Shown: positions 42,887 through 56,451 of the stretch, piece after piece
Layout: the number at the start of each line of letters is the position of its first letter
Position numbering within the stretch: position 1 is the first letter of the stretch
Assembly: GCA_036785325.1 (NCBI GenBank)
Contig: JAXIVH010000017.1
Coordinates: 7,709,545 to 7,773,544 of the forward strand
Origin: Urophycis tenuis
Lineage: Eukaryota; Chordata; Actinopteri; Gadiformes; Phycidae
Direction: 5' to 3'
DNA: 64,000 nucleotides
Program-made: the position numbers and the translations under genes
Notes under the pieces: generated by a model
The model's input: only the letters and a program-made list of their open reading frames with translations
Database searches by the model: none
Told to the model about the DNA's origin: nothing

Positions 42887-45040
42887 GTAAGTGATTAAAA
42901 CACACACACACACGCGCGCATATATACACACACACACACACATATATACACACACATATATATATATATATATACTTAAACATAGCTGACCCTTTTTTTC
43001 CCCCTTCTCGGGCATTATGCTCCCAGTTTTGATCTCGGACGTCTGGTCACTTGTAGCATATAATAATATTCTATTACTGTTAAGCCAACTATGAATAATA
43101 AAACAGGCCAAAACATGTGTCCTTTATCATAGCTACACGTATTACAGAAAAAACGCGTGAATTGAAACGTTGAAGGTATGTTTTTAGCTGCTGGGTAGAC
43201 TTCAGTCAACCTGACGCAGTTTTGTCTGTGAGCAACCAAATTGTTCGCGGATGGGCTCATTTTGAGCGGGGAAATCTAAGCTTTCCAAAGGCGTATGGCA
43301 AGACTATATTGATTCATGGGTCGTTGAAATACTAAGCTAATTAATTTGTGTTCTTTATTGAAAGATTGATCTTAATTGAAACGTTGAAGGTATGTTTTTA
43401 GCTGCTGGGTAGACTTCAGTCAACCTGACGCAGTTTTGTCTGTGAGCAACCAGACTGCTCGCGGATGGGCTCATTTTAAGCGGGGGAATCTAAGCTTTCC
43501 AACGGCGTATGGCAAGTCTATATTGACTCATGGGTCGTTGAAATACTACTCTAATTAATTTGTGTTCTGTAAGGAAAGATTGATCTTAATTGAAACGTTG
43601 AAGGTATGTTTTTAGCCGCTGGGTAGACTTCAGTCAACCTGACGCAGTTTTGTCTGTGAGCAACCAAATTGCTCAGGGATGGCCTCATTTTAAGCAGGGA
43701 AATCTAAGCTTTCCAACGGCGTATGGCAATACTATATTCACCAAAGGGTCGTTGAAATACTAAGCTAATTAATTTGTGTTCTGTAAGGAAAGATTGATCT
43801 TAATTGAAACGTTGAAGGTATGTTTTTAGTTTCTGGGTAGAGTTCATTCAACCTGACGCAGTTTAGTCTGTGATCAACCAGACTGCTCGCAGATGGGCTC
43901 ATTTCAAGCGGGGAAATCTAAGCTTTCCAACGGCGTATGGCAAGACTATATTGACTCATGGGTTGTTGAAATACTAAGCTAATTAATTTGTGTTCTGTAA
44001 GGAAAGATTGATGTTAATTGAAACGCTGAAGGTATGTTTTTAGCTGCTGGGTAGACTTCAGTCAACCTGACTCAGTTTAGTCTGTGATCAACCAGACTGC
44101 TCGCGGATGGGCTCATTTTAAGCGGGGATATCTAAGCTTTCCAACGGCGTATGGCAAGACTATATTGACTCATGGGTCCTTGAAATACTAAGCTAATTAA
44201 TTTGTGTTCTCTAAGGAAAGATTGATGTTAATTGAAACGTTGAAGGTATGTTTTTAGCTGCTGGGTAGACTTCAGGCAACCTGACGCAGTTTAGTCTGTG
44301 ATCAACCAGACTGCTCGCGGATGGGCTCATTTTAAGCGGGGAAATCTGAGCTTTCCAACGGCGTATGGCAAGACTATATTGACTCATGGGTCGTTGAAAT
44401 ACTCAGCTAATTAATTTCTGTTCTTTATTTAGAGATTGATCTTAATTGAAACGTTGAAGGTATGTTTTTAGCTGCTGGGTAGACTTCATTCAACCTGACG
44501 CAGTTTAGTCTGTGAGCACCCAGACTGCTCGCGGATGGGCTCATTTTAAGCGGGGAAATCTAAGCTTTCCAACGGCGTATGGCAAGACTATATTGACTCA
44601 TGGGTCGTTGAAATGCTAAGCTAATTAATTTGTGTTCTATAAGGAAAGATTGATGTTAATTGAAACGTTGAAGGTATGTTTTTAGCTGCTGGGTAGACTT
44701 CAGTCAACCTGACGCAGTTTTGTCTGTGAGCAACCAAATTGGTCAGGGATGAGCTCATTTTAAGCGGGGAAATCTAAGCTTTCCAACGGCGTATGGCATG
44801 ACTATATTTGCCCACGGGTTGTTGAAATAATAAGCTGATTCATGTGTGTTCTGTTGGCTGTGGAAAGAAAATAGCACACAAGTCCTACCAAGTCAACTTT
44901 ATTGTCAGTGATAAACATTAATAAATGAACAGTATGGACATTGTATAAACAGTTGTATAAAAAGTGTAAACGGTATGAACAGTGTTCTTATAAAAGATAT
45001 CAATATCAATACTGATCACGTGTGTATTTTATATTTCCAG

Positions 45041-45544
45041 ATTATTTGTTGATGAGCCAGAGCCTGTGACTCCCACCAACCGGCCCGTTCAGCCCACTGC
45101 GTTGTCGTCCTCCACCCGGCCGAAGCCTCCTGCGCCCACCCGCCTCCAGCCGAGGCCTCCTGCTGCATCAGCCTGTGGCCCGCCCGCCCCCTGTGTCGGC
45201 AGCACCCATACCGCTGGTCCTCCCCGCACAGCCACAGGCCCCCTCCGTCCTGCTTCGTGGGCCATCCTGCAGCTGTCTCTGCAGTCATCGTGTGTCGAAA
45301 CCATTCAAACTTGTATATGGTAACATTTCAAAATGACACCAGCATAAATGAGGACCTTGCAATAGGTTGTGTGTTACAGGACCCCCCTGGCATACAGCTG
45401 TATGTCTCTGTGAAGGTGGTTGTGAAGAACGGCATCCGGCTGAACAAGTACAAGTTCCGGCGAGGCAGCAACTCTCTCGAGGGGTTGCACGCCCACCTGG
45501 TTAACGCCATCCCTTCACAGCGATGTGGGATCATGCCGTTCCAA
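45041..45544 (+). pseudogene. Exon block 4 (exons A and B)
   Basis: Exon A from 45041, exon B 45380-45544. The conserved Cys before RRGSNS is Phe (KYKFRRGS), a private change. The CA/TA tract is longer than in blocks 1-3 and passes directly into satellite; the TTATGCTCCCAG tail is missing. Confidence 0.8.
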
Positions 45545-45554
45545 GTAAGTGATT

Positions 45555-45647
<93 letters not shown>

Positions 45648-46949
45648 TTAAACATTACTTAAACACTACTAAGCTAATTAATTTCTGTTCTGTAAGGAAA
45701 GATTGATCTTAATTGAAACGTTGAAGGTATGTTTTTAGTTTCTGGGTAGAGTTCATTCAACCTGACGCAGTTTAGTCTGTGATCAACCAGACTGCTAGCA
45801 GATGGGCTCATTTCAAGCGGGGAAATCTAAGCTTTCCAACGGCGTATGGCAAGACTATATTGACTCATGGGTTGTTGAAATACTAAGCTAATTAATTTGT
45901 GTTCTGTAAGGAAAGATTGATGTTAATTGAAACGTTGAAGGTATGTTTTTAGCTGCTGGGTAGACTTCAGTCAACCTGACTCAGTTTAGTCTGTGATCAA
46001 CCAGACTGCTCGCGGATGGGCTCATTTTAAGCGGGGATATCTAAGCTTTCCAACGGCGTATGGCAAGACTATATTGACTCATGGGTCCTTGAAATACTAA
46101 GCTAATTAATTTGTGTTCTCTAAGGAAAGATTGATGTTAATTGAAACGTTGAAGGTATGTTTTTAGCTGCTGGGTAGACTTCAGGCAACCTGACGCAGTT
46201 TAGTCTGTGATCAACCAGACTGCTCGCGGATGGGCTCATTTTAAGCGGGGAAATCTGAGCTTTCCAACGGCGTATGGCAAGACTATATTGACTCATGGGT
46301 CGTTGAAATACTCAGCTAATTAATTTCTGTTCTTTATTGAGAGATTGATCTTAATTGAAACGTTGAAGGTATGTTTTTAGCTGCTGGGTAGACTTCATTC
46401 AACCTGACGCAGTTTAGTCTGTGAGCAACCAGACTGCTCGCGGATGGGCTCATTTTAAGCGGGGAAATCTAAGCTTTCCAACGGCGTATGGCAAGACTAT
46501 ATTGACTCATGGGTCGTTGAAATACTAAGCTAATTAATTTGTGTTCTATAAGGAAAGATTGATGTTAATTGAAACGTTGAAGGTATGTTTTTAGCTGCTG
46601 GGTAGACTTCAGTCAACCTGACGCAGTTTTGTCTGTGAGCAACCAAATTGGTCAGGGATGAGCTCATTTTAAGCGGGGAAATCTAAGCTTTCCAACGGCG
46701 TATGGCATGACTATATTTGCCCACGGGTTGTTGAAATAATAAGCTGATTCATGTGTGTTCTGTTGGCTGTGGAAAGAAAATAGCACACAAGTCCTACCAA
46801 GTCAACTTTATTGTCAGTGATAAACATTAATAAATGAACAGTATGGACATTGTATAAACAGTTGTATAAAAAGTGTAAACGGTATGAACAGTGTTCTTAT
46901 AAAAGATATCAATATCAATACTGATCACGTGTGTATTTTATATTTCCAG

Positions 46950-47453
46950 ATTATTTGTTGATGAGCCAGAGCCTGTGACTCCCACCAACCGGCCCGTTCA
47001 GCCCACTGCGTTGTCGTCCTCCACCCAGCCGAAGCCTCCTGCGCCCACCCGCCTCCAGCCGAGGCCTCCTGCTGCATCAGCCTGTGGCCCGCCCGCCCCC
47101 TGTGTCGGCAGCACCCATACCGCTGGTCCTCCCCGCACAGCCACAGGCCCCCTCCGTCCTGCTTCGTGGGCCATCCTGCAGCTGTCTCTGCAGTCATCGT
47201 GTGTCGAAACCATTCAAACTTGTATATGGTAACATTTCAAAATGACACCAGCATAAATGAGGACCTTGCAATAGGTTGTGTGTTACAGGACCCCCCTGGC
47301 ATACAGCTGTATGTCTCTGTGAAGGTGGTTGTGAAGAACGGCATCCGGCTGAACAAGTACAAGTGCCGGCGAGGCAGCAACTCTCTCGAGGGGTTGCACG
47401 CCCACCTGGTTAACGCCATCCCTTCACAGCGATGTGGGATCATGCCGTTCCAA
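46950..47453 (+). pseudogene. Exon block 5 (exons A and B)
   Basis: Exon A from 46950 (RPKPP region reads QPKPP), exon B 47289-47453 with SLEGLHAHLVNAI intact. A long CA tract lies just inside the donor intron, then the standard tail. Confidence 0.8.
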
Positions 47454-47463
47454 GTAAGTGATT

Positions 47464-47510
<47 letters not shown>

Positions 47511-48761
47511 GTGCGCATATATACACACACACACACACATATATATATATACTTAAACATAGCTGACCCTTTTTTTCCCCCTTCTCGGGGATTATGCTCC
47601 CAGTTTTGATCTCGGACGTCTGGTCACCTATAGCATATAATAATATTCTATTACTGTTAAGCCAACTATGAATAATAAAACAGGCCAAAACATGTGTCCT
47701 TTATCATAGCTACACGTTTTACAAAAAAAACGCGTGAATTGAAAAGTTGAGGGTATGTTTTTAGCTGCTGGGTAGACTTCAGTCAACCTGACGCAGTTTT
47801 GTCTGTGAGCAACCAGACTGCTCGCGGATGGGCTCATTTTAAGCGGGGAAATCTAAGCTTTCCAACGGAGTATGGCAAGACTATATTGACTCATGGGTTG
47901 TTGAAATACTAAGCTAATTAATTTGTGTTCAGTTAGGAAAGATTGATGTTAATTGAAACGTTGATGGTATGTTTTTAGCTGCTGGGTAGACTTCAGTCAA
48001 CCTGACGCAGTTTTGTCTGTGAGCAACCAAATTGGTCGGGGATGGGCTCATTTTAAGCGGGGAAATCTGAGCTTTCCAACGGCGTATGGCAAGACTATAT
48101 TGACTCATGGGTCGTTGAAATACTCAGCTAATTAATTTCTGTTCTTTATTGAGAGATTGATCTTAATTGAAACGTTGAAGGTATGTTTTTAGCTGCTGGG
48201 TAGACTTCATTCAACCTGACGCAGTTTAGTCTGTGAGCAACCAGACTGCTCGCGGATGAGCTCATTTTAAGCGGGGAAATCTAAGCTTTCCAACGGCGTA
48301 TGGCAAGACTATATTGACTCATGGGTCGTTGAAATACTAAGCTAATTAATTTGTGTTCTATAAGGAAAGATTGATGTTAATTGAAACGTTGAAGGTATGT
48401 TTTTAGCTGCTGGGTAGACTTCAGTCAACCTGACGCAGTTTTGTCTGTGAGCAACCAAATTGGTCAGGGATGAGCTCATTTTAAGCGGGGAAATCTAAGC
48501 TTTCCAACGGCGTATGGCATGACTATATTTGCCCACGGGTTGTTGAAATAATAAGCTGATTCATGTGTGTTCTGTTGGCTGTGGAAAGAAAATAGCACAC
48601 AAGTCCTACCAAGTCAACTTTATTGTCAGTGATAAACATTAATAAATGAACAGTATGGACATTGTATAAACAGTTGTATAAAAAGTGTAAACGGTATGAA
48701 CAGTGTTCTTATAAAAGATATCAATATCAATACTGATCACGTGTGTATTTTATATTTCCAG

Positions 48762-49265
48762 GTTATTTGTTGATGAGCCAGAGCCTGTGACTCCCACCAA
48801 CCGGCCCGTTCAGCCCACTGCGTTGTCGTCCTCCACCCGGCCGAAGCCTCCTGCGCCCACCCGCCTCCAGCCGAGGCCTCCTGCTGCATCAGCCTGTGGC
48901 CCGCCCGCCCCCTGTGTCGGCAGCACCCATACCGCTGGTCCTCCCCGCACAGCCACAGGCCCCCTCCGTCCTGCTTCGTGGGCCATCCTGCAGCTGTCTC
49001 TGCAGTCATCGTGTGTCGAAACCATTCAAACTTGTATATGGTAACATTTCAAAATGACACCAGCATAAATGAGGACCTTGCAATAGGTTGTGTGTTACAG
49101 GACCCCCCTGGCATACAGCTGTATGTCTCTGTGAAGGTGGTTGTGAAGAACGGCATCCGGCTGAACAAGTACAAGTGCCGGCGAGGCAGCAACTCTCTCG
49201 AGGGGTTGCACGCCCACCTGGTTAACGCCATCCCTTCACAGCGATGTGGGATCATGCCGTTCCAA
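48762..49265 (+). pseudogene. Exon block 6 (exons A and B)
   Basis: Exon A from 48762 (first exon base G instead of A), exon B 49101-49265. Its tail and flanking satellite units match those of block 5 closely, indicating a recent ~1.8-kb duplication. Confidence 0.8.
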
Positions 49266-49275
49266 GTAAGTGATT

Positions 49276-49324
<49 letters not shown>

Positions 49325-51645
49325 GTGCGCATATATACACACACACACACACATATATATATATACTTAAACATAGCTGACCCTTTTTTTCCCCCTTCTC
49401 GGGGATTATGCTCCCAGTTTTGATCTCGGACGTCTGGTCACCTATAGCATATAATAATATTCTATTACTGTTAAGCCAACTATGAATAATAAAACAGGCC
49501 AAAACATGTGTCCTTTATCATAGCTACACGTTTTACAAAAAAAACGCGTGAATTGAAAAGTTGAGGGTATGTTTTTAGCTGCTGGGTAGACTTCAGTCAA
49601 CCTGACGCAGTTTTGTCTGTGAGCAACCAGACTGCTCGCGGATGGGCTCATTTTAAGCGGGGAAATCTAAGCTTTCCAACGGCGTATGGCAAGACTATAT
49701 TGACTCATGGGTTGTTGAAATACTAAGCTAATTAATTTGTGTTCAGTTAGGAAAGATTGATGTTAATTGAAACGTTGATGGTATGTTTTTAGCTGCTGGG
49801 TAGACTTCAGTCAACCTGACGCAGTTTTGTCTGTGAGCAACCAAATTGGTCGGGGATGGGCTCATTTTAAGCGGGGGAATCTAAGCTTTCCAACGGCGTA
49901 TGGCAAGACTATAGTGACTCATGGGTCGTTGAAATACTAAGCTAATTAATTTGTGTTCTGTAAGGAAAGATTGATGTTAATTGAAACGTTGAAGGTATGT
50001 TTTTAGCTTCTGGGTAGACTTTAGTCAACCTGACGCAGTTTAGTCTGTGATCAACCAGACTGCTCGCGGATGGGCTCATTTTAAGCGGGGAAATCTAAGC
50101 TTTCCAACGGCGTATGGCAAAACTATATTCACTAAAGGGTCGTTGAAATACTAAGCTAATTAATTTGTGTTCTGTAAGAAAAGATTAATGTTAATTGAAA
50201 CGTTGAAGGTTTTTTTTTAGCTGCTGGGTAGACTTCAGTCAACCTGACGCAGTTTAGTCTGTCAGCAATCAGACTGCTCGCGGCTGGGCTAATTTTAAGC
50301 GGGGAAATCTAAGCTTTCCAACGGCGTACGGCAAGACTATATTGACTCATTGGTAGTTGAAATACTAAGCTAATTAATTTGTGATCTGTAAGGAAAGATT
50401 GATGTTAATTGAAACGTTGAAGGTATGTTTTTAGCTGCTGGGTAGACTTCAGTCAACCTGAGGCAGTTTTGTCTGTGAGCAACCAAATTGCTCGGGGATG
50501 GGCTCATTTAAAGCGGGGAAATCTAAGCTTTCTAACGGCGTATGGCAAGACTATATTGACTCATGGGTCGTTGAAATACTAAGCTAATTCATTTGTGTTC
50601 AGTTAGGAAAGATTGATGTTAATTGAAACGTTGAAGGTATGTTTTTAGCTGCTGGGTAGACTTCAGTCAACCTGACGCAGTTTAGTCTGTCATCAACCAG
50701 ACTGCTGGCGGATGGGCTAATTTTAAGCGGGGAAATCTAAGCTTTCCAACGGCGTATGGCAAGACTATATTGACTCATGGGTCGTTGAAATACTCAGCTA
50801 ATTAATTTCTGTTCTTTATTGAGAGATTGATCTTAATTGAAACGTTGAAGGTATGTTTTTAGCTGCTGGGTAGACTTCATTCAACCTGACGCAGTTTAGT
50901 CTGTGAGCAACCAGACTGCTCGCGGATGGGCTCATTTTAAGCGGGGAAATCTAAGCTTTCTAACGGCGTATGGCAAGACTATATTGACTCATGGGTCGTT
51001 GAAATACTAAGCTAATTAATTTGTGTTCTGTAAGAAAAGATTAATGTTAATTGAAACGTTGAAGGTTATTTTTTAGCTGCTGGGTAGACTTCAGTCAACC
51101 TGACGCAGTTTAGTCTGTGAGCAATCAGACTGCTCGCGGATGGGCTCATTTTAAGCGGGGAAATCTAAGCTTTCCAACGGCGTACGGCAAGACTATATTG
51201 ACTCATTGGTAGTTGAAATACTAAGCTAATTAATTTGTGATCTGTAAGGAAAGATTGATGTTAATTGAAACGTTGAAGGTATGTTTTTAGCTGCTGGGTA
51301 GACTTCAGTCAACCTGAGGCAGTTTTGTCTGTGAGCAACCAAATTGCTCGGGTATGGGCTCATTTTAAGCGGGGAAATCTAAGCTTTCCAACGGCGTATG
51401 GCAAGACTATATTGACTCATGGGTCGTCGAAATAATAAGCTGATTCATGTGTGTTCTGTTGGCTGTGGAAAGAAAATAGCACACAAGTCCTACCAAGTCA
51501 CCTTTATTGTCAGTGATAAACATTAATAAATAAACAGTATGGACATTGTATAAACAGTTGTATAAAAAGTGTAAACAGTATGAACAGTGTTCTTATAAAA
51601 GATATCAATATCAATACTGATCACGTGTGTATTTTATATTTCCAG

Positions 51646-52149
51646 ATTATTTGTTGATGAGCCAGAGCCTGTGACTCCCACCAACCGGCCCGTTCAGCCC
51701 ACTGCGTTGTCGTCCTCCACCCGGCCGAAGCCTCCTGCGCCCACCCGCCTCCAGCCGAGGCCTCCTGCTGCGTCAGCCTGTGGCCCGCCCGCCCCCTGTG
51801 TCGGCAGCACCCATACCGCTGGTCCTCCCCGCACAGCCACAGGCCCCCTCCGTCCTGCTTCGTGGGCCATCCTGCAGCTGTCTCTGCAGTCATCGTGTGT
51901 CAAAACCATTCAAACTTGTATATGGTAACATTTCAAAATGACACCAGCATAAATGAGGACCTTGCAATAGGTTGTGTGTTACAGGACCCCCCTGGCATAC
52001 AGCTGTATGTCTCTGTGAAGGTGGTTGTGAAGAACTCCATCCGGCTGAACAAGTACAAGTGCCGGCGAGGCAGCAACTCTCTCGAGGGGTTGCACGCCCA
52101 CCGGGTTAACGCCGTCCCTTCACAGCGATGTGGGATCATGCCGTTCCAA
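51646..52149 (+). pseudogene. Exon block 7 (exons A and B)
   Basis: Exon A from 51646, exon B 51985-52149. It reads SLEGLHAHRVNAV (Leu to Arg after the motif) and NS for NG. It has the longest CA tract of the series (about 52162-52230). Confidence 0.8.
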
Positions 52150-52159
52150 GTAAGTGATT

Positions 52160-52235
<76 letters not shown>

Positions 52236-53046
52236 TATATACACACACATATATATATATATACTTAAACATAGCTGACCCTTTTTTTCCCCCTTCTCGG
52301 GGATTATGCTCCCAGTTTTGATCTCGGACGTCTGGTCACTTGTAGCATATAATAATATTCTATTACTGTTAAGCCAACTATGAATAATAAAACAGGCCAA
52401 AACATGTGTCCTTTATCATAGCTACACGTATTACAAAAAAAAACGCGTGAATTGAAACGTTGAAGGTATGTTTTTAGCTGCTGGGTAGACTTCAGTCAAC
52501 CTGACGCAGTTTTGTCTGTGAGCAACCAAATTGCTCGCGGATGGGCTCATTTTGAGCGGGGAAATCGAAGCTTTCCAACGGCGTATGGCAAGACTATATT
52601 GACTCATGGGTCGTTGAAATACTAAGCTAATTAATTTGTGTTCAGTTAGGAAAGATTGATGTTAATTGAAACGTTGATGGTATGTTTTTAGCTGCTGGGT
52701 AGACTTCAGTCAACCTGACGTTGTTTTGTCTGTGAGCAACCAAATTGGTCAGGGATGGGCTCATTTTAAGCGGGGAAATCTAAGCTTTCCAACGACGTAT
52801 GGCATGACTATATTTGCCCACGGGTCGTCGAAATAATAAGCTGATTCATGTGCGTTCTGTTGGCTGTGGAAAGAAAATAGCACACAAGTCCTACCAAGTC
52901 ACCTTTATTGTCAGTGATAAACATTAATAAATAAACAGTATGGACATTGTATAAACAGTTGTATAAAAAGTGTAAACAGTATGAACAGTGTTCTTATAAA
53001 AGATATCAATATCAATACTGATCACGTGTGTATTTTATATTTCCAG

Positions 53047-53139
53047 ATTATTTGTTGATGAGCCAGAGCCTGTGACTCCCACCAACCGGCCCGTTCAGCC
53101 CACTGCGTTGTCGTCCTCCACCCGGCCGAAGCCTCCTGA
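53047..53139 (+). pseudogene. Exon block 8, truncated inside exon A
   Basis: Matches the other blocks through RPKPP and then stops at 53139, where the minus-strand L1/Tx1 remnant begins. Exon B is absent. Confidence 0.85.
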
Positions 53140-56100
53140 AAAAGGTAGAGCAGCCTTGGAAGGATATTCATCTTGATTGTTTCAATCCTGCCGAACAAGG
53201 ATAGTGGGAGTATCATCCATCTCTCTAAATCCACTCTTATTTGAGTAATTCATTTGCCATAGTTTGCATTGTATAATTGTGAAATATCTGGGGTGATCAT
53301 AACACCTAAATATCTGAATCCCAAAGCTGACCACTTAAAGGAGACTGTCTTTTCCAGTTCAGATGGCCATTTTCCCACCAGCATCATTGCCTCAGACTTA
53401 GACTCATTAACCTTATAGCCTGATACAAATCCAAAGTCCCTTAAGCAATTAAGCAGTGTTGGAATAGAACTCAGAGGAACATCCGCGTACATTGATATTT
53501 TGTGTATCCCTCCTACTATACGATAATAAAGTCCAAATGAAAGCCCATTCTTATCAAAATATGTTCCAAATATCTCCAGTCTACCCGATCGAATGCTTTC
53601 TCTGCATCAATGCTGAGAAGCATGGAATATTGATCACTAGTCTTAGCTGTTGAGATAATGTTCAGGGTACGTCTAATATTATTCCATGCCTACCTTCCTG
53701 GTATGAAATCTGTTTGATCTGGTTTAATTATTTTGTTAATGTGTATCTGAATTCTTTTGGCCGTTATTGAATTTAATATTTTTACGTCATTGCCAAGCAG
53801 ACTAATTGGCATGTATGAGGCACAGTCTGTAGGGTTTTTCCCTTCTTTATATATTAGATATAATTGCCTCTGACCATATTTTCGGAGACCCCTTTTTATT
53901 CAGGGCATAATTGAAAACTCCTGGTAACAGTGGAGTGATTTCTGCCTGAAGACATTTATAAAACTGCCCTGGGTACCCATCCGTCCTCGGTGATTTGTTG
54001 TTTTTTTAGGTTCTTTATAACGTCTTTTATTTCCTTTTCAGTTATCGTCTCGGCCATTACTTTGGCATCGTTTTCATCTAGTTTAATTAATTTGAGTGGC
54101 CCTAAGAAGTTTCTAATAATTTCTTATTTATTTTCTTCTTCTGGTGTAGCTCTTATGCATTCCTGAAAAATGTGTGTAATCCTTCTCTTTAGGGTGTTTC
54201 AAGCGTCATATATCTAGCTCCAATTCTGCTATCATACTACATAGTGACTTCGATTTTGATGTTTGAGCCCTCAGTTCAAAGGGACATTTATCCATTTTTT
54301 GATTTATTACGCAGTTGAAATCCCCCCCCCCCCCCCCCCCCACTACTATTATCCCTTTGGAATGTTAATCTTAGAGTGATGCAATTTCTCAGAAAAATGT
54401 TGGATCTTCGATCTTCATTTGGTGTATAGATGTTGGATCTTCATTTGGTGCATAGAGATTCATAATAGTTATGTTTATACCACCAATTATAACCACCACC
54501 ATCATGTAGCGTCCCTCTTTATCTACCTGTATTTTTTTGGGGTATGAGGCCTATCGATTTGTGGCACAGGAAGGCCACTCTTTTCTTTCTGTTTTCATAC
54601 GATGCACCTAAATTCTGGCCCACCCATTCTCTTTTAAATTTTTGGTGTTCCCTGTCAACAGATTGGGGCTCCTGAAGTAGTGCTATTGAGCAATTTAATC
54701 TTATTCGTTGAGAAAATATTTTCTTCCTCTTTATTGGTTGATTAACCCCACTTACATTGTAAGTAATTACATTTAACATATTTTTCTAGTTCCCTCCTTG
54801 ATTTTTCCTATGCTAGAGTCACTTAATCACTGTGCTTCTTAAATCCAGAATTAAATTCAGATTACAGTCCAAGAGCTTTCCAATTTTCATACCTATGTTT
54901 GCCAATAACAGTAGAACACAAAGAACAAATGAACAGCAAATTGTAAACATTTTGAAACTTCCAACTGACCAGTGGTCTGTCTCCATATACCAAAAAACAT
55001 CCCGCAACTTTTTGCAAATTAAATTTCTATAGACAGACCACTTTCGATCTAAAATGAGCAGAGAGATGAAGCTCTCTGGGTGAAAAACACAAAGCGCAAT
55101 TCCAACAATCTCCCAAATTACCCTAATTTGGGGATTATGTTGCCTTGAATGCCCTGTTGTCAGCATACTTGACTTTCCCTCTTTATCCCCCCTCCCGCCC
55201 CGACCCGTCAATGTTCAATGTACTTTTGTAGTAGTGTATAGCCCGAAATTCTCATGTCCATAAAATTACAATGTCACTTCACAGAAGATTATCTTATAGT
55301 GAAAATGTCTGTGTATTTAGCATATGGGATGAGATTTATCCAGCAGGGCTGACCTTACTCACGTCCCTCACAGGTATGTTCACACGTTCCATAATGGCTC
55401 TGATTTCTGGTTGTCCTGCGTCGTCCAGGTGTTCTGGTCAGCTCTCTCTCCAGGACATCTCCCCTCTATCTCCGCTGTAACTCCGAGCCCCTTCAGAAAT
55501 GACTGTGGCTCCATTAGGGAGGGAAACATTTTCACATCAGTGTTCAGAAAAACTTTGAGCTGGGCCGAATATGGAGATTGAGCTTTGATGTTTTTCTCCC
55601 TCAGCTTTTTAATCACCTCCCGCACTTGTTTCCTCTTTCTTTGCACATCTGGCGAGCAATCCTGATCAAAATAGACCTTTTGGCCCTGGAATGTGATGTC
55701 TCGTTGCTTCAAAGCTTGCTGCAGCACCACCTTTTTCACGCTAAAATCCAAAAATCTTACTATTATGGATCTTGGTGGAGCCGGCGTCTTCGGTTTCGGA
55801 GCAATAGCTCTGTGTGCTCCTTCCAATTTAATTTCCACATCGTCTTTAAGTGCAAGTGTTGTCCTGAAGAACTCCACTAAGAATGGCACCATGTCTTTCC
55901 CCTCTGCTTCTTCGGGAATCCCATACAGCCTGATGTTATTGCACCGTAGTCTGTTCTCTATGTCCTCCTGTCGAGCCGTGAGCTGAGCCTCCCTCCTTAG
56001 CAGGTAGCCAAGGGCTCTCTCCTGGCGCATCCCCCTGTCTTCTGCGGTACTCACTCTGTGCTCCACCATGGTTAATCTTTCGTCAAGCCCTTTGTTGTTT

Positions 56101-56271
56101 TATTTCCCCCACTCTCTCCTAAGTTTCTTTAACTCTGCTAGCAGCTCCGATTCCCCATCATCACCGCCGCTAGCCATGCTAGCTTCTAGCGTTAGCTGTT
56201 TCTGGTTAGACTTGCTTTCGTCATATTTCCGCTTCTAGTCTTTCTTATTCTGTTTCTGACTGGTGCTCATT
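53140..56271 (-). pseudogene. L1/Tx1-type LINE, internally deleted
   Basis: ORF1 starts near 56271 and has an early TAG and a frame change. From 56069 to 55380 it encodes an L1 ORF1p-like protein (coiled-coil, then NRLRCNNIRLYGIPEEAEGK, the RRM-like region, and a C-terminal domain). ORF2 begins at 54779 with the endonuclease start (VITYNVSGVNQPIKRKK) but is mostly eroded. Relics of the RT region lie at 54.3-53.5 kb, and a late RT/thumb part at 53492-53250 (SGYKVNESKSEAM, FRYLGV). It ends with KMNILPRLLYLFQ at 53140, so the 3' end is lost. A 15-20 base C run lies at about 54327-54342. Confidence 0.8.
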
Positions 56272-56451
56272 TTGGAGCACTAACGCGTTTTCTTCTGTCA
56301 AGTTTACTTTTGTTTTGGGAACTTTTATTCTAGGGTCGGACAGAGCACTGAAATCAAGTGTCTGCTTCGGGCATACTGGAAACGGAGGTTCTTCAGGTTA
56401 GGGTTACTTAAGGTAGAGTGAGGGGTTATGGTTAGGGAGGGTAGAGTTCAG

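Larger units (their letters stand above)
31271..53139 (+). repeat. Composite tandem array: 214-bp satellite alternating with exon blocks
   Basis: A ~214-bp satellite (spacing of GACTCATGGG copies at 31281, 31495 and 31709 is exactly 214) fills about 31271-33250, 38600-38815, 39770-42190, 43155-44850, 45660-46760, 47735-48570, 49550-51455 and 52440-52857, roughly 49 copies. Each run leads into a ~700-bp block with an exon pair (blocks start near 33250, 38815, 42190, 44850, 46760, 48570, 51455 and 52857). Block-to-block distances are 5554, 3390, 2658, 1909, 1812, 2884 and 1401 bases; the first includes a gypsy/Harbinger segment. Many units carry AGTCTG..CAGACT, able to form a hairpin. The array ends where an L1 remnant begins at 53140. 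Confidence 0.92.

Noticed and set aside
31271..53139. CRISPR-like spacing of direct repeats
   Set aside because: Units are 214 bp, contiguous and without unique spacers of fixed length; the surrounding DNA is eukaryotic.
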